Positions 37,163-39,524 of a DNA stretch of 39,524 nucleotides are shown piece after piece. The position numbers and the translations under genes were made by a program. Source of the stretch: Hymenobacter sp. (GTDB lineage Bacteria > Bacteroidota > Bacteroidia > Cytophagales > Hymenobacteraceae); contig JAQBNT010000112.1 of NCBI GenBank assembly GCA_028288445.1, positions 1-39,524 of the forward strand. The letters run 5' to 3'. The stretch's first letter is position 1. The number at the start of each line of letters is the position of its first letter. Under the pieces are notes generated by a model that saw only the letters and a program-made list of their open reading frames with translations, was not told the DNA's origin and did not search any database.

Positions 37163-39376
37163 CTATTCGCGCACAATGCGGCGGGTTTCCAGGCTGACGG
37201 CGGTACGCACTTGCAGCACGTAGACGCCCGTGCCCAGCCGCGCCAGGTCCAGAGCCTGCGTGGTGCCCTGCGGGTTGGGGCTGGCTATGGTGGCGTGGCT
37301 CACCGTGCGGCCCAAGGCATCAAGCACCGTAAGCTCGATGGGCTGGTGGTAGCCGGTAAGCACCACGCTGAGGCGGCCATCGGAAGTCGGGTTGGGCACC
37401 ACGCTCAGGCTGCTGCCGGCCAGCGTCCGCTGCGCCGATAGCACGGTTTGCGCCGCCGACATGGGCGTGGTGTAGCTGGTGCCGCCCACCACGACGGTGG
37501 CCCGCACCGTGTAGGTGCCGTTGGTAGTCACGACCAGGGTTTGACCCGTGGCACCCACAATCAGCTGGCCGTTGAGGTACCACTGGTTGCCGGTGGGGAA
37601 GTTGCTGGTGAGCACGTTGCCAACGCGTGAAATGGTGGGAGCTACCAACGGTGAGAGCACCTGTACCAGCACGGACGTGGTATCGCCGCAGCTGGCCCCG
37701 CCGCTGGCGGGCGTCACCGTGAGGAAATACCGGCTGGTGACCGTCGGAGTCACGGTGATGTTGGGCGACGCGGCCTGGGCGGCGTTCAGGCCATCGCCCT
37801 GCACGCGCCACTGGTAGGTGTAGGTTTGCGCGGCCGTCATATTCAGCGCAATGCGCCGCACCGAATCGGGCCGCTGGGCCAGTCCCTGTATTGCCAGCGA
37901 GCTACCCAGGTACACGAAGGGAGTTGGGCTGCCCCCGGCAGCCACCGCCGTTGCAAAGCTCTTGCGGAGCACTTTGATGACGATAACGCGGTTCTGGCGG
38001 CCCTTCACAGGGCAGGCATTGTCCTCAATCCGCGCATTGATGCGGATAATGCTGCCTGCCGTGGTAGGAGCCGGCTGGAAGAAGAAAGTACCCACCGGGT
38101 TTTCAGTGCCATTGCCGCTCAGGCTGAAGGTGCCGATGTCGCCGCCGGCCAGCAGCTGCGGGTTAGTGTTGATATCGGTGGGCAGCGTAACGGTGAGCTG
38201 CTGGTGGGCGCTGGGTGTGCGCAGGTTATCGGGGTCGGTAAACTGGAGGCGGACCCGCGCGTAGTTGCAGGTATACACCGTGAGCTTGGTGGTGTCGGCA
38301 GTATTCACGGCCACGGCGTTGGAACTCGCCGTCGCACTGGTGATGCGGGCCGGGCTAGGCACGGTATTCGCCCCGCAATCCATCACGATAAGCATGGCCT
38401 CATGGCGTATCCGGCCCACTACCCGGCGCACGCCGTTCACGCGGCGGTATTCCGTGGCTTCTACTGCCACCTGATATTTGTTGCGGCCGTCGGCTGCCGC
38501 CGTGGGGGGGGAATAGTAACCCGGTGAAAACGTGATGGTGCGGGCTTCCTGGTTCAGCCGGAAAATGGGCGTACCCTGCTTGATTGGGCAAGTGCCCGTG
38601 GTGTCGAGCCCTACCGGCATGGGTAGCGCTGGCGTATACAGCCCCCCTGCCTGGTAGGCCGGCGTTTCTAGTACGCACAGCGGGTTGGTGGTTATAACAA
38701 TGTAAGGAATGGTGTAGGATGGCCGCGGCGTATATGTAACGAGCGTGCCGCAGGCCGCCAGTGGCGCGGCCAGCGAGTACACCACCGAGTCGCCATCGGG
38801 CTCCATGGCAGAGAAGCCGAACGTGGTGCGCTGGTTCACGCACACATACTGAATCGGAACGTCCTGGCCATCAAACTGCGGCGAGGTATTGGCCACGTTG
38901 GTGCCCCGGTTATCCAGGTATGCTTCGGTATACAGGTCCGGTGCGCCCACAATATTGGCTACCGTCGGGCGGGCGGCGTTGCTGGTGCTCATCGTCCACT
39001 GCCCGGGAAGCAGCGTCACGGTGGCCTGGTAGGTGGTGAAATTATAGAGCGAATAAATCGACGTGTTGCTGGAGCAACTGCCAACTGTACTGGGGCACAG
39101 CGGCAGCGGAATCACCGGGCTGCCCTGCGGCACGAGCGCGGCCGTTACGGTGGCCGTGGCATTGCAGCCGCCATTGCGGCATTCGAGCGTGTAAGTGGGG
39201 TTTGGGATACCCGAGCATTCGTTGTACACCCGCAGGCTGACGCGGTACTGGTTGTTGCCCAGGGCGGTGTACATCATATCGGCACCCAGTAGGTGCGAGG
39301 CCTGAGCCGGCCCCAGCCCGAGGAGCAGGCTGCCGGTAAACAGGCAAAAGAAGGCCAGGAGTATCTTTTTTTTCAT
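37163..39376 (-). CDS. T9SS type A sorted surface protein, SHLLG paralog 2
   Basis: A 737-residue secreted protein with the same architecture as its neighbour at 34787-37015. MKKKILLAFFCLFTGSLLLGLGPAQA is the signal peptide (start ATG 39376 rather than 39403), then SHLLGADMMYTALGNNQYRVSLRVYNECSGI and paired cysteines CRNGGCNATATV. Domains continue through NQRTTFGFSAMEPDGDSVVYSLAAPLAACG, RRVVGRIRHEAMLIVMDCG, FTDPDNLRTPSAHQQLTVTLPTDINTNPQLLAGGD, YQWRVQGDGLNAAQAASPNITVTPTVTSRYFLTV, and a sorting domain SLSVVPNPTSDGRLSVVLTGYHQPIELTVLDALGRTV with GVYVLQV at the end. Patches of near-identical DNA are shared with the paralog (see findings). Upstream sequence to 39524 is non-coding and holds a possible leader; no further gene is visible before the window ends. 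Confidence 0.87.
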   Translation of the reverse strand: MKKKILLAFFCLFTGSLLLGLGPAQASHLLGADMMYTALGNNQYRVSLRVYNECSGIPNPTYTLECRNGGCNATATVTAALVPQGSPVIPLPLCPSTVGSCSSNTSIYSLYNFTTYQATVTLLPGQWTMSTSNAARPTVANIVGAPDLYTEAYLDNRGTNVANTSPQFDGQDVPIQYVCVNQRTTFGFSAMEPDGDSVVYSLAAPLAACGTLVTYTPRPSYTIPYIVITTNPLCVLETPAYQAGGLYTPALPMPVGLDTTGTCPIKQGTPIFRLNQEARTITFSPGYYSPPTAAADGRNKYQVAVEATEYRRVNGVRRVVGRIRHEAMLIVMDCGANTVPSPARITSATASSNAVAVNTADTTKLTVYTCNYARVRLQFTDPDNLRTPSAHQQLTVTLPTDINTNPQLLAGGDIGTFSLSGNGTENPVGTFFFQPAPTTAGSIIRINARIEDNACPVKGRQNRVIVIKVLRKSFATAVAAGGSPTPFVYLGSSLAIQGLAQRPDSVRRIALNMTAAQTYTYQWRVQGDGLNAAQAASPNITVTPTVTSRYFLTVTPASGGASCGDTTSVLVQVLSPLVAPTISRVGNVLTSNFPTGNQWYLNGQLIVGATGQTLVVTTNGTYTVRATVVVGGTSYTTPMSAAQTVLSAQRTLAGSSLSVVPNPTSDGRLSVVLTGYHQPIELTVLDALGRTVSHATIASPNPQGTTQALDLARLGTGVYVLQVRTAVSLETRRIVRE

Positions 39377-39524
39377 GCTGAATGGAAGGGAAAAAATGGA
39401 CAAAACAATACCGGGCCCCCTCCGCAGGTGCGGTGGAGCAGGAAAGCGTAAAGACCGGTAATTGGCCCAGTTTAAGGCATTTATGCAATGCGCAATTTTG
39501 GTTCCAAAAAATGGAATTAAACCG

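Noticed and set aside
1..39524. CRISPR array
   Set aside because: The repeats seen are palindromic, dispersed and 99-199 bp long, with no regularly spaced short direct repeats and no cas genes.

Overview
The window looks like chromosomal DNA of a GC-rich member of the Bacteroidota, most likely Hymenobacter or a close relative (Cytophagales). Four predicted surface proteins carry a type IX secretion (T9SS) type A C-terminal sorting domain, with motifs such as YPNP and VPNP followed by GVYVL. Several promoters match the Bacteroidota -7 element TAnnTTTG, and Shine-Dalgarno sequences are weak or absent. Most genes are ordinary chromosomal genes; I see no prophage, plasmid replicon, CRISPR array or intact transposase.

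Layout. 1-2.6 kb: the 3' part of a GT4 glycosyltransferase, an exported hypothetical protein and rfbC (dTDP-rhamnose branch), suggesting the edge of a surface-polysaccharide locus. 2.6-6.5 kb: murF diverging from a T9SS cargo with ten calcium-loop repeats. 6.5-13.3 kb: YafV omega-amidase, an SDR oxidoreductase, a DUF2721 membrane protein, a type II NADH dehydrogenase, a META-type lipoprotein, a DUF2141 protein and a T9SS protein built on Asn-rich INN repeats. 13.3-17.5 kb: YdeI-like protein, proA, proB and an aldo/keto reductase, all on the minus strand. 17.9-25.0 kb: a FrnE-like DsbA protein, a three-PAS protein with no output domain, an ElaA-like acetyltransferase, a DUF6624 protein and mfd. 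25.3-31.4 kb: a YdjM-like membrane protein, a NYN plus cold-shock-domain protein, a PaaI thioesterase, a DUF962/Mpo1-like protein, a GNAT enzyme, yajQ, terC, an unrecognised small protein and a TrmH/SpoU methyltransferase. 31.5-34.7 kb: mutS, tRNA-Gly(GCC) and tRNA-Leu(UAA). 34.8-39.4 kb: two tandem paralogous T9SS surface proteins beginning SHLLG after the signal peptide.

The most distinctive property is intergenic. Eight elements in four families (A 194/199 bp, B 99/99 bp, C about 69/86 bp, D 101/101 bp), each present twice here, occupy gene junctions. Families A, B and D share GTCATnnnGAG termini and look like diverged members of one mobile hairpin superfamily. Five further long, unique palindromes (stems of 23 to 40 bp) also lie at gene boundaries, along with several conventional terminators. 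The two DNA-repair genes (mfd, mutS), the proBA pair, murF and the tRNAs are core functions; the T9SS cargos, PAS protein and repeats are the accessory layer. No single operon in the window forms a recognisable new defence or biosynthetic system; the strongest unexplained signal is the hairpin elements.
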